A DNA stretch of 64,000 bases. Origin: Perkinsus marinus ATCC 50983 (lineage: Eukaryota; Perkinsozoa; Perkinsida; Perkinsidae). Positions 51,883 to 61,778 of this stretch are shown piece after piece. The notes below the pieces were generated by a model. The model was given only the letters and a program-made list of their open reading frames with translations. It searched no databases and was not told the origin of the DNA. Numbering within the stretch: position 1 is the stretch's first letter; each line of letters starts with the position of its first letter. The stretch lies in contig NW_003206658.1 of the NCBI RefSeq assembly GCF_000006405.1, forward strand, positions 1,572,002-1,636,001, read 5' to 3'. The position numbers were made by a program, and so were the translations under genes.

Positions 51883-54800
51883 ACCATGGGTGGTATACCA
51901 GACAGATAGAATTGCAGCAGCCCTTGGAAAGCTTCACCAATACCAGTCACGCGCTCGTTCTGGCGATCACCGAGCTCTTCTTGGAGAAGAGGGCAGTCAT
52001 GCTTCTGGTAGCGGGACAAAGCGTCTTGTAGGACATAGAGATTTGTAAGAGCCTCCGGAGGTAGGTGGTTGCGGAGGTAGTTCATAGTTCCGGACCACTT
52101 TCGGAGCCACCCAAGTCGTGCCAATCGCAGGGTCTCGAAGTTGTCGGTCACCTTCTTCGACTTCAACGATGGAGTGACAAACTCGGACCACGCTAGCGAG
52201 TAGGTGGACTCCGTAAAGGCTTGTCGAGATCCCTCAGGACGATGAAAGCCACCTCGGAGAGTAACACCACAGAAATGGACCTTATCAGTGGGACCGCAGG
52301 ACTTGGCTGGGTTAGGGTGAAAACCATGCTCGATGAAGATCTGGATGGCAACATCAGCGGCTTTTTGGCAGTTCTGGGCATCCTGTGCAGCAATCAAAAT
52401 GTCGTCTTTATTATGGCGACAGACGGCCTTGATTTGTAGTCGGTGTAGCTGTTCGTTGATGATGTCCACGAGAAGCTGCATGGCCGAGTTGAAGAGACAG
52501 CTTGAGAAGACCCACCCTTGGGGAAGGACTTTGTACACCCACCACAGCTGCCGCCCATCGCCACCCCGGGAAGTAGTGCCAAAGATGGACCGTAGTGCGG
52601 GAGGTAGGAGAACCCCCGAATAGGCATCGGTCAAATCGAGCTTGTAGTAGGCTTGGTAGGAGAAGGGGATGCTGTTGAGCTTCGCGGTGATGTTCGGTTC
52701 AGCTTGTCGAAAGGCTTCCTTAACAGCAGCATCGGTTAGCTGTGGGGTACCATCGGCGATCATCGTCTGAGGCATCAGCATCATGCTGGCATCTTCATCC
52801 GCCACATCTCCTACCAATACCAACCTATTGATAGGCCTACAGTCCACGGTGACCCTGTATCGCTTATCCACCATCGGATCAGGATACACCCGCGGTCGAA
52901 CACCCGATTCCTTATCGCAGATGACAGCGGCAAGGACGGCAGTGCAATCAGCCTCATTGCAGGACTCGACCTTGCCCTGTGAAGCCATAGTGAGCATACG
53001 ATGGGTAAGGATCTGGTTGTTGGTCTGGGACAGCTGCCTTTGCTTCTCTCGATAAGGATACAAGACCAGCCTCTCCAACGGACCACAATGACACATCACG
53101 CGCTTGCCCTCAGCAGTCTGCACAATCTCAGCAGTCGGAAGTGATGGAGTGGCGCGAGCGGCCATAATAGGATTGGGAGGAGGCGCAGCAGTCGAAGCAG
53201 TACACCGGAAGTTGGTGGTGTCCGCCTCGCCAGTGGAAGTCAGTTGTACACCTATGGCTGGGAACATGTTGGTACCCAAAAGAATGTCGGGATCGACATC
53301 ATCGCAGACGAGGAACTCCAGTGTACCCTCGAGTCGACCACTGGCGAACTCGATGTGAACAATGTGAGACCCGGAGATGCTCTTGCCAGAGGCTACACCG
53401 ACAGGAATCGTACTGGGGAGTGGTACGACGTCCTTATCCTTGATCACGCCACGTTTGGTGAGATAGGCAACCAAGCCGGAGCTGATCAGGGAGCAATTGG
53501 CTCCTGAGTCCACTAAGCAGGAGGCTTTGCAGTAGGCACCATCAACACCAAGAGTTAGATGTACCTCAGGTTGGCGAGGAAGGCGTCGGAGGAAATCGAC
53601 AACAAGGTCGGGGGCATTCTTGCGGACAGCAGCCGCCGCCAAAGAGGTCACCAGCGCACACTTAGAGTTAGTGACAGGGAACTTGTCCTTGAACTGAGCC
53701 TCACCATCAGACTCGGGTACCTCACTGCGCTTGCCAGAGCTGCTCTTGCGCTGACTACGACAGACACCAGCAACGTGTCCTGTTTTGTGACACCTTGAAC
53801 ACACCACCCTCCGCGGGGAAATCCTACAGCGATGATTCTCAGACCGTAGGTCTCCGCACGTCTGGCAACGGTCGGCACATCTGTAGATGTTGGGAGAGTT
53901 GCAATCTCTTGCAAAGTGGTTGGCGTTCTGGCCACAACGCAAACAGGCCTTTGGATCTAGCCCCAGGGGCTTGGTGATGGCAAGGTGAACTTGGGCGTAG
54001 CAATCATCAGTGTCGAAGGCTGCCTTGCGGGCCAGAGGTTTCTTGGCGTTCTTGGAGGTGTCAGACGCAGATGGCTTGGGAGCGCCGGGTGGTGGTTTGG
54101 AGCCCAACAAGGGAATGACGTTCTCGTCGCCGGACTGCACGAAGGATACCACCGCCAGCTTGAAGCCTTCATAGTCCAGACGTCCGAGAGGATCGACAAG
54201 CATCTTGGCGAGTATGGCAGCAGGTTCGCAGAAGCCATTGGAGAACTTCTGTACCAACTCACTATCGGGAATGTCGGCCTCAAGAAGAGATCGTCGGGTA
54301 TGCACGAGCTCTTCAAATCGCAGAGCGTAGTCCTGAAGAGTCTCATTAGGCAGCTGTACAACCTTTTCCCATCGGCTGCTGAAGGCCTTCAACTCGTTAG
54401 GCGTGAGGTAGATGTCGTCGAGAACATCGAATATGGCAACATGTCCGCGTTGGACTCGATCAGTGCTGGACACACGCCGTCTTATGCGAGACCGTAGTGA
54501 GGGCTTGAGACAAGCCCATACTATCTCAACGCTCACCTCACGTGAACAGCTGTAGTTGTCGATCTCATCACAGACCCGGACCCTCCAATCCGCATACGCA
54601 CCAATGTCGCTCCCGTCGAAGTAGAACTCCTTCAAGATCGGTTTACCAAGTAGGGTGTTGACCTGCTTCAGAACCTCATTTTGGGATGATTTGGTGGTAT
54701 CGGTTTTAATGATCAAGGGACGGACTTGGCTTCGGAGTGCATGCTGCTTGGCTTTCGTCCAGTGAGATGTGGATATCTCAGTCACAGGGGAATCTTCGTG

Positions 54801-55421
54801 TTCTCGAGATAGATCGGTTTGCTGACCCGGATAGGACACTCTCGAGGGCACGATAGTCTCACGGGGGTGGGCCGACTTGCTGGATCTCGCTGTCGCTATC
54901 TCGCGCTTAAGATCACCACGAGTTGGCAGCGGGCAATCATCGGGTACGGCAATGCGGTACTCCTGGGATACCTTGTCGATAAGGCATCTGGATAACCATT
55001 TGGCCGTTGGCTTCACCCAAGTTGGTGTGCTTATGTCTAGCAGATTATCATCTGCGATCCGTTCGCATGTACGGACCATGTCCTCGAACGCAACGTTGAC
55101 GTCGGTTGGGGTCTCAGAGGAGCCATGCTGAGTGCTGTCTTGAGTCGGGAATGTACCACTGGCTGTGGTGCCCGCTCTGCCATCACTGGTTTCACTCGAT
55201 GTCGGAGCCGTAAGGGGGCCGGCAGGGAGTGGTGTGGGAACCGTGATGGCATCGACACAGTCACGCATGGTCAACCTGTAGTCCTTGGTACCAGTCTCGA
55301 GGTCGATGAAGCACTTCGCGAGAGCAGTCTTGTTGTCGACCAGTAGTTCTCGGCAGGCAGCCCCCAATGTTATGAAGGACCCCGAGACTATAGTACGCGA
55401 CGCGGATGACGTTGCAGACAT
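51831..55421 (-). CDS. Element Z Gag-protease-RT ORF
   Basis: The start MSATSSASRT lies in the LTR; the frame is open from 55460. Gag ends in zinc knuckles (CLRCGQNANHFARDC, with one extra residue, and CSRCHKTGHVAGVC). The protease active site is LVDSGANCSLISSG. The RT has VDCRPINRLVL, YYKLDLTDAYSGVLLPP (first catalytic Asp) and QGWVFSSCLFNSAMQ. A DD pair sits in HNKDDILIA, where the usual Y/F before the pair is absent. The frame closes at 51831, and RNase H continues in another frame. No internal stops, so the element could be young or active. Confidence 0.85.
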   Translation of the reverse strand: MSATSSASRTIVSGSFITLGAACRELLVDNKTALAKCFIDLETGTKDYRLTMRDCVDAITVPTPLPAGPLTAPTSSETSDGRAGTTASGTFPTQDSTQHGSSETPTDVNVAFEDMVRTCERIADDNLLDISTPTWVKPTAKWLSRCLIDKVSQEYRIAVPDDCPLPTRGDLKREIATARSSKSAHPRETIVPSRVSYPGQQTDLSREHEDSPVTEISTSHWTKAKQHALRSQVRPLIIKTDTTKSSQNEVLKQVNTLLGKPILKEFYFDGSDIGAYADWRVRVCDEIDNYSCSREVSVEIVWACLKPSLRSRIRRRVSSTDRVQRGHVAIFDVLDDIYLTPNELKAFSSRWEKVVQLPNETLQDYALRFEELVHTRRSLLEADIPDSELVQKFSNGFCEPAAILAKMLVDPLGRLDYEGFKLAVVSFVQSGDENVIPLLGSKPPPGAPKPSASDTSKNAKKPLARKAAFDTDDCYAQVHLAITKPLGLDPKACLRCGQNANHFARDCNSPNIYRCADRCQTCGDLRSENHRCRISPRRVVCSRCHKTGHVAGVCRSQRKSSSGKRSEVPESDGEAQFKDKFPVTNSKCALVTSLAAAAVRKNAPDLVVDFLRRLPRQPEVHLTLGVDGAYCKASCLVDSGANCSLISSGLVAYLTKRGVIKDKDVVPLPSTIPVGVASGKSISGSHIVHIEFASGRLEGTLEFLVCDDVDPDILLGTNMFPAIGVQLTSTGEADTTNFRCTASTAAPPPNPIMAARATPSLPTAEIVQTAEGKRVMCHCGPLERLVLYPYREKQRQLSQTNNQILTHRMLTMASQGKVESCNEADCTAVLAAVICDKESGVRPRVYPDPMVDKRYRVTVDCRPINRLVLVGDVADEDASMMLMPQTMIADGTPQLTDAAVKEAFRQAEPNITAKLNSIPFSYQAYYKLDLTDAYSGVLLPPALRSIFGTTSRGGDGRQLWWVYKVLPQGWVFSSCLFNSAMQLLVDIINEQLHRLQIKAVCRHNKDDILIAAQDAQNCQKAADVAIQIFIEHGFHPNPAKSCGPTDKVHFCGVTLRGGFHRPEGSRQAFTESTYSLAWSEFVTPSLKSKKVTDNFETLRLARLGWLRKWSGTMNYLRNHLPPEALTNLYVLQDALSRYQKHDCPLLQEELGDRQNERVTGIGEAFQGLLQFYLSGIPPMVATHLGGTAGYGGAGRF

Positions 55422-55557
55422 AGCAATAATGGAGTGAATCAATGGTGAATATACAAACATCTACGGGAGACGGTTACAGACGTTCCGTCGGTTACAGATA
55501 TGAAAAGATGCGCTCATAGTAGCGCGCGCCACAGTCGGGCTTTCCATAATCTCCACA
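55368..55557 (-). repeat. 5' LTR of element Z
   Basis: 190 bp. On the minus strand it starts TGTGGAGATTATGG and ends CCTTCATAACA. The Gag start codon (55421-55419) lies inside it. Confidence 0.88.
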
Positions 55558-55632
55558 TATATATTAATAGATTATAATGGCGCGCGGTTTTTAGTTGGTT
55601 AAAATCGGGTTTGGCTAAATTCGGGCGGAGCC

Positions 55633-55642
55633 TTCCACCAAC
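55633..55642 (+). repeat. Target-site duplication, right, of the outer TIR element
   Basis: TTCCACCAAC, identical to 39568-39577, directly outside the right inverted repeat. Confidence 0.6.
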
Positions 55643-56000
55643 TCCCAGCGAGGACATGTCCATAGCGTGAAGTTGTTTGGTCATTTCTTACGAAGGTCCT
55701 CTACAAAGTTCTACTAATAGAGTATTTCGTCGTCTAGCAATACTAACCGTGCATGTCCTCGGTCTGGCCTTGTTCGTGTCTACGTTACTGCTTGTGTGGG
55801 GTTGTCCGTGTCGGGTTTAGCTTTTAAGCTCCGCGGGCTGAGGCTACTTGATCGCTTTCGAACTATAGCTCAATCGTAGTGCACTCGCCTTGTCAGCTCA
55901 GGACGTATCTTGAGGTCCACTGGCTTAGATACGAAATAGGTCCGGTTGCCGCCCTGTTGATCTTCATGAGTTCCTTCTATCAGTTCCTACTATTGTTATA

Positions 56001-57907
56001 ATGTCTAGCAGTGAATACACTCTCAAGCACCTCCCCAACTACAACGGTAGTCAGGGTCCCCTCCTTACCATCGTTCTCGATGGCTATGGACTCGGCCGCC
56101 AGGATGATGGCGATTGCGTCCATCTTGCCGACCCCACCTACATGGAGAAGCTCGCCAGCGATGTAGGGCTCCATCATCGCTCACTTGTGCCGGAATGATG
56201 ACTCTTCTGTTCCTCAGGCCCAAGCTCAGAATCTCTACTGCCAATTGAAGGCTCACGGCACTGCTGTTGGTCTTCCCAGCGATGGCGACATGGGAAACTC
56301 CGAGGTTGGCCATAACGCTCTCGGTTGCGGTCAGTTGGTTGCTCAGGGTAAGCCCCATAGTGTCCTCTGTAATGACCTACGTTGATTTTCATAGGTGCTA
56401 AACTCGTCGCTAACTGCCTTGATGACGGCTCTATGTTCAAGTCTAAGAACTTCACCCATATTGTCGATGAGCTCAAGGACGGCTCTGGACGTACCCTGCA
56501 CTTGTTCGGTCTCCTCTCTGATGGCAACATTCACTCCAACATCGCTCACGTTGAGAAGATCGTGAAGGAGGTCGCCAAGGAGGGCGTTACTGACGTCCGC
56601 GTCCACATCCTCACTGATGGTCGTGATGTCGGAGCCATGTCGGCTTTGGAGTATGTCGAGCGTCTCGAGAAGTGCCTCGCTGAGTGCGGTCCCAACTTCA
56701 AGATCGCCTCGGGTGGCGGACGTATGCAGGTGACCATGGACCGTTACAACTCCGACTGGAACATTGTGAAGAGAGGCTATGATGCTATGTGCTTCGGCAT
56801 TGTTGATCCTGCTATCAACCCCGAGTGCGCCAAGGGCTGGACCGGTATGTACAAGGACGCTACTACTGCTATCACTGAGGTCCGCAAGATGTTCCCTGAG
56901 AAGACCGATCAGAACTACCCCCCTTTTGTGATTGTCGATGAGAGCGGCAAGCCTGTTGGTCCCATCAAGGACGGCGATGTTGTCATCTGCTTCAACTTCC
57001 GTGGCGATCGTTCGATCCAGATCAGTCGCGCCTTCATTGAACCCGACTTCGACTGCTTTGATCGTCGTAACGCCCCTAAGGTTGACTACTATGGTATGTT
57101 GATCTATGATAACGATCAGATGATCCCCAAGCAGTCCCTTGCTCCCAACCCGGATATCAGCCACGTGCTGTCCGAGTATATGTTGGCTCAGGGTGTGAAG
57201 ATGTACGCCTGCGCCGAGACTCATAAGTTCGGTCATGTTACCTTCTTCTGGAATGGCAACCGTTCGGGCTACATCGACCCCAAGATGGAGCTCTACGAGG
57301 AGGTTACCTCTGAGTCTAACGATGCCATTCAGTACAATCCCGCCATGAAGGCTCGTGAGGTCACTGACAAGGTCGTGTCTGCTATTGAGAAGGACGACTT
57401 CAAGTTCTATCGTGTTAACATCGCCAACGGTGATATGGTCGGTCATACTGGTCTCATCCCTCAGACCATCGAGACCGTCAACGTCATTGACGAGTGCGTC
57501 AAGAAGATGGTCGAAGCCGTAAGTTTTCACTCTGCCCTTGGGGGAATATTTGGTATTTGTATTATATCAGGTCACCGCCCGTAACGGTATTGTTGTGATC
57601 ACCGCCGATCACGGCAACTGCGAAGAGATGAAGGACAAGAAGGGTAACATTAAGACTAGTCACACTCTCAATGCCATCCCCTTCATCATTGTTGATCCCA
57701 ACTGTAAGTGTGATTTTGTGTCGATCACTTCGTGTAATGGTTTGTTGTTGTTCAGGCCAGGGTAAGTACGTCGTTGACCCCAGCCAGGACCCCAGCATTG
57801 TCGAGCCTGTTGCCGGCATCACTAACGTTGCCGCTACCTTGTGCAATCTCCTAGGGTATGAGCAGCCCTCGATGTACCGTAAGTCTCTCCTCAAGTTCCA
57901 AGAGTAG
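56001..57907 (+). CDS. gpmI: 2,3-bisphosphoglycerate-independent phosphoglycerate mutase
   Basis: This glycolytic enzyme interconverts 3- and 2-phosphoglycerate using two metal ions. Five exons: 56001-56162, 56218-56347, 56395-57518, 57571-57703 and 57756-57907, all GT-AG and in phase. Motifs: [11 protein letters not shown] (metal site), [20 protein letters not shown] (phospho-serine in the NSEVGH motif), [80 protein letters not shown] and [11 protein letters not shown] (second metal site). All catalytic residues I can recognise are intact. It ends KSLLKFQE. Length, about 566 residues, suits the family. Confidence 0.96.
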
Positions 57908-58897
57908 ATTACTGAATTCTTACTTGGATCACGACGAGGCGTCTCGAAGTGTCTCTAGATAGAGCCTCGGGTGTGCCCTGTTGGTGAGTCAACTTCATCG
58001 TTTCTCAATGTTCCTTCTACTGTTGATGACATAGTTGTGCGTTGCTCTCCTCTGTGAGAAGTCTGCTCTAGTAAGCAATTTGGTTGCCTTTGTCGAGTTC
58101 TTCAATCTCTGCGGGAGATGGGCATCATTTTAGTGGGTCGACTCTCGTTGTGCGGATGGGAAATGAGTGTGCATACGCTCGTTAGCCAGTTTGTAGTGAT
58201 AAAGGAGTTTACCCGCTGTTGTCGGGTCTAGGTCAGCCCCGTGATTGTAGTCGGCGTTGATTTAGCCGCTGTGTGGAAGGCTTCAGTTTTGGCTGCCTGA
58301 TTGGCCTGCTAGTTGTGATTGAGAATCGGGGGTGTGCTGTAGTCTGCTCGGTGTCTTCGCCTGCCTCAGCGCGGTCGATCCCACTCTGTGCTTGATAGCT
58401 CTTTTGCTGTCTTTAAGCTCGTTCGGGATCGTTCCGGTTGCATGCGTATGAGTACGGTTGATACGCTCCTCACAGAGCTGCACGCGACAGATGATACTGG
58501 ACTGGGTATGCATATTGTCTTCGAAGCTCAACGCTAGGGTAAATGCTCTCTTTCACTCACCGCTGGGGACTCGTTTGTGCAGTAATCCCCTCTTCTCCTC
58601 AATGAAGGCATCACAATTGAATATGCTCCCGGTCGGTGAGCTGATCATCCCGTACGCCAAGAGAAGACGAAGAAAAGTTGGCCTCCAGCAAGAGCCCTCT
58701 ACACGAGGTAGCTGAAGAGGCGACAGAGTAACTACTTTTTCTTCGATGACACTGGCATGAAGTGAAGCGTGCGTTCGTAAAGGGTTCGAGTTTAGTGTTG
58801 TAAATTGAAAGTGTATGGTTTGTCCTATAACGACTGTGAAGGTGTGAGGGAGGTGCGGCATCGTCATCGTCCTCCTCAAAGCTAGAGCCCACCTGTA
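57908..58897. other. Intergenic region after phosphoglycerate mutase
   Basis: About 1 kb, T-rich at first. The ORFs in it (58283-58531, 58553-58892) are on the minus strand and look like chance frames. I see nothing supportable. Confidence 0.5.
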
Positions 58898-59904
58898 ATG
58901 TTTTTCGTCCCCTACGCCGCCAAGAATACTGCCCAGGCCTCTGCGCCCACCTGCCGCAGCGCCATTGCGTCGACGACCAACAAGAGATCGTTCTCGTCCG
59001 ACGTCGGCTCGGCTTCGACTGGCTTCGGTGACGGTAGCGTTGATGATAATGCCGCTGCTGCTATCATCCCTAATGCCGGTCTACACCCTGAGATAGAAGT
59101 GCCCGGGTATGTGTGTGCCGCCTTCCCATGGGACTCGCCGAAGACCGTTCATGCGTAAGCTAACAGGGTTTCCATTTTTTCTGGTGCGTACACTTTCTGC
59201 CAGGATTTCCAACCGTATTAGAGTTTCTTCAGACAAGTGTTGGAATATATGTTTGCTTTCCTTAGCTGAGCTCAAGAATTTCCTTACTAATTGTAGGTGG
59301 TTATATACGAATTAGGGTAGAAGTGTTTAGAAACCAAGAAGAGTTTTTCCAAAACTTCCTCAGCATTTACATATTGTCATGGACACATATAGTTGACGAT
59401 GTGCATATTTCCCACACTGCTTCAGACTGGCCTCGTCGTTCGGCTCGAGCGACCACTCAGGGGAATCTTCCCTCTGTTCGGATTTCCACAATCTCAATAC
59501 GAGAGAGGTGGAAACGCCGAGTCCGAGGCTACTCCTGAGCCATGCTGACAGTCTCCTTGGTATCCTACAGGGGAATTGGATCAACCTAAGGGAACCTAAA
59601 ATGTAGTCAGCGCTCACTTGGGATTTCTCATGTGGTAGAGCTCCCGTTCATTCTCAGTCTCTACGAGGTTGAGGGGTCTGAGGTCCGCAGGAGACGAGTG
59701 AATATGGACTATGGTATTCTAGATAGTCATACGCTGTGTGTGTGCAATGACAATGTATATTGGAGTAACCGTCTGAGCTATGTATGCATTCTGTACAGTC
59801 GTACTGCCTTGATTTGGAAGCGCATCTTGAAGGCTGATGATACTAAGACTAACAACAGTTGCAGTGAGCAGTCGTCATGTTATTGGATTCGGATGGTTCA
59901 ATGA
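58898..59904 (+). CDS. Unrecognised tandem-family protein, copy 1
   Basis: Exons: 58898-59154, 59426-59602 and 59658-59904 (226 residues), in phase. The N-terminus MFFVPYAAKNTAQASAPTCR is followed by a low-complexity S/A/N stretch. Block 1 is IPNAGLHPE and GYVCAAFPWDSPKTVHA. Block 2 is LLGILQGNWINLREPK, LYEVEGSEVRRRRVNM and VYWSNRLSYV. Both blocks match the two downstream paralogues, but this copy is the most divergent at its C-terminus. The first intron contains a family A element whose target duplication includes the splice acceptor. I know no named family. Confidence 0.7.
59235..59419 (+). repeat. Family A element with 8-bp target duplication
   Basis: Starts AAGTGTTGGAATATATG and ends CATATTTCCCACACTG. 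Flanked by CTTCAGAC (59227-59234 and 59420-59427). First intron of tandem-family copy 1. Confidence 0.88.
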
Positions 59905-60571
59905 TCTCTACTGCGTCGTCGCCGATATCCCTAGGACTTCGTTATGAATTATTCCACTTATACCGATTTGCTATTCGCATCTATGCATTACACGAAGACT
60001 TGCTACTCTGGATCATTCACTTCACCATTGCTTTATTAACCCCTACTCGGAGTCTACATAGTATTCCACTTCCAATGGCAGCTCACTCTAGCACGTCCAT
60101 TATAATCATTTGGGAATTTGCACCTTGTTCGACTCCTACGATGGTCCCGGTATGGTATTTATTGACTCCGCCTGGCTATATACTGAGGACAGCTCTGCCG
60201 TTTTGTCTGTGTCTGGCGCACTGCTGGCAGTTTTGGTCATGTCGAATGAGCGACTTGCGGTGGAGTGTTGTAGAGGAGTCCTGTTACTATGATGGCTGTT
60301 GTTGTTGTCGTCGTCGGCTACCCGCTTACTTGAGTAAGATGGACGGTCGTATTTTATATCATAATTTCACATATCGGATAGGGACATCCTCCCGTGGAGG
60401 TGCTCGGTCGTCCTTGAACTATACGACAAGGTAATTAGCACTGAGTGACTCATCACGTCATCACCCGTGGTAGGCACATGAATGATATATGCATTATGAC
60501 AGTGTCTCGAGTTGAGTACATTACTTGTCTCCTCGTTGCTCATGTTTGTAGTAAGAATTTAGGCTCTTCTG
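59905..60571. other. Spacer between tandem-family copies 1 and 2
   Basis: About 670 bp. A 185-codon plus-strand ORF (59877-60434) covers part of it but shows no family resemblance. It contains short Leu/Ile-rich runs and looks like chance. The copy 2 promoter should lie here. Confidence 0.45.
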
Positions 60572-61605
60572 ATGAACCCCTTCGACACACCGCCTGGGCT
60601 GGCATCCGCAGGTTTCCATCGCGGTTGCCTGGCCACCGAGGAGGACACCGGGTAAGAGCTAACTATTCTGTGGTACATCCCGGCACGATAGCGTCCATGT
60701 CGGTGCTCGTTGTAGTGTGTGTTTGCTCTCAGTGTTAAGACGTCATCTGAGCTCAACCGGGATGCCTCCCCCTTTATACCGTCGACTGAGCCCAGGAAGC
60801 ATCACGAGGTTGACAGCTTGGTCCGTACCGGGATTTCGCATATTACCGTTTATGATCTTCCAGGTTGGCCGACCGGTGGGAGAAACTGTCCACTACGAGT
60901 CTTGTACCTCACGTTTCAATGGTGCTAAGGAGGAGTCGATGATCGATTCGATCGCGGTCTATCAGCCGACGAGTCATATCCTACAGGTGAGGATAGTGAT
61001 TGCTCTTGATGATTCTACTTACCTCAGAGTTGCGTCACTGCCGGCCGATGCTGCATCCCGTGGCATGACAAAGCGCCACACATACATATGGTCCCGATGC
61101 TCTACAACGCTGGAGTCGACGACTGCAAGTCTGGTGATTGTGAAGAGCCCGAGAAGCAGTCAAAGTCTATTAGACGGGATAAGGTAAGTTCACCTGCGTT
61201 GACCATCCCTTGTTGTGGGTGTTATAGGAGTCGAGACTTTCCCAGAGCGACAGTGGAGAGCTGGTGTCGGCGAGGAAGATGTTGAGAATGATATCGGGCC
61301 GGTGGTATTGCGTGGTCGAGGGTCCAGACCTGGAGTATGAAATTAGAGGATCGTGTGTGATCAAGACAGAGAAGGATAAGGACGACTCGTCTGATTTCTC
61401 GCCACCGCTCTGGAAGAAGCGTTTGGTAATCAAGAACGGCTCCATCTACTGGAGTGCTTCGCAGAATTATGTTCTCTCGAAGTCCAAGTTCAGTCGTAAT
61501 GAGATCAACTGGGAGTCCACCAGCACAGGGCGTAAGGGGTGGATGTGGCTCAGAGTGCCCCATAGCACCGACACCGATTCCCCGAGCACTCACAGCTCTA
61601 GTTAG
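60572..61605 (+). CDS. Unrecognised tandem-family protein, copy 2
   Basis: The start is ATG 60572 (MNPFDTPPGLASAGFHRGCL). Successive exons give TSSELNRDASPFIPSTEPRK, then VGRPVGETVHYESC, then AVYQPTSHILQ joined to SCVTAGRCCIPWHDKAPHIH (block 1). The last exon holds block 2 (RMISGRWYCVVEGPDLEYEI, PPLWKKRLVIKNGSIYWSAS, NYVLSKSKFSRNEINWES, GRKGWMWLR). The C-terminal tail is S/T-rich and the stop is at 61605. Introns include one of 57 nt. Conserved Trp, Tyr and Gly spacing suggests a small beta-rich domain. Function unknown. Confidence 0.75.
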
Positions 61606-61778
61606 TCTGTTAGTGTCCATCTTCCATGATCACGCCGTTCCTTCCTTCTCAAAAGGAGGCAGCTCACATTGTGGGCGTTTCCATTCTATGGTCTTCATCT
61701 GAGTTGGCAGGGTGTATGAGCCATGTCTGCTTGTCTCCTTAGGCATTCCGGTTCGATTCACTCTTCCTTTTTGTCACC

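Larger units (their letters stand above)
40720..55557 (-). mobile_element. LTR retrotransposon Z (interrupted by element Y)
   Basis: Two direct 190-bp LTRs, 40720-40909 and 55368-55557, both TG...CA, show no difference by eye. Both are flanked by TATA (40716-40719 and 55558-55561). On the minus strand the 5' LTR is the right one. A candidate primer site starting TTGGGGGCTGCC follows directly. A purine tract GAGGGAGGGCGGTA precedes the 3' LTR; it is split by element Y and its CCGC duplication. Order is Gag, protease, RT, RNase H, integrase, as in Ty3/gypsy-type elements. Identical LTRs imply recent insertion. Confidence 0.88.
39578..55632. mobile_element. Candidate TIR DNA transposon (Mutator-like?) hosting nested retrotransposons
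   Basis: The ends are imperfect inverted repeats of about 60 bp. The left end from 39590 reads ACCAAACCCGAATTTAACCA. The reverse complement of the right end reads GCCAAACCCGATTTTAACCA. Both are followed by CCGCGCGCCA. They are bordered by a direct 10-bp repeat TTCCACCAAC (39568-39577 and 55633-55642), consistent with a 9-11 bp target duplication of Mutator type. The original interior is left only at 39640-40719. It holds two tRNA-like stretches and no transposase. Element Z fills the rest. It lies between the divergent starts of KATNAL2 and the phosphoglycerate mutase. Superfamily assignment is inference. Confidence 0.6.

Noticed and set aside
39568-55642. Polinton/Maverick-type giant element
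   Set aside because: Despite 16 kb between inverted repeats, there is no DNA polymerase B, capsid or packaging ATPase; the contents are LTR elements.
56343-57530. 395-codon ORF antisense to phosphoglycerate mutase
   Set aside because: It is an exact shadow of the coding exon, caused by codon bias, and has no family features.
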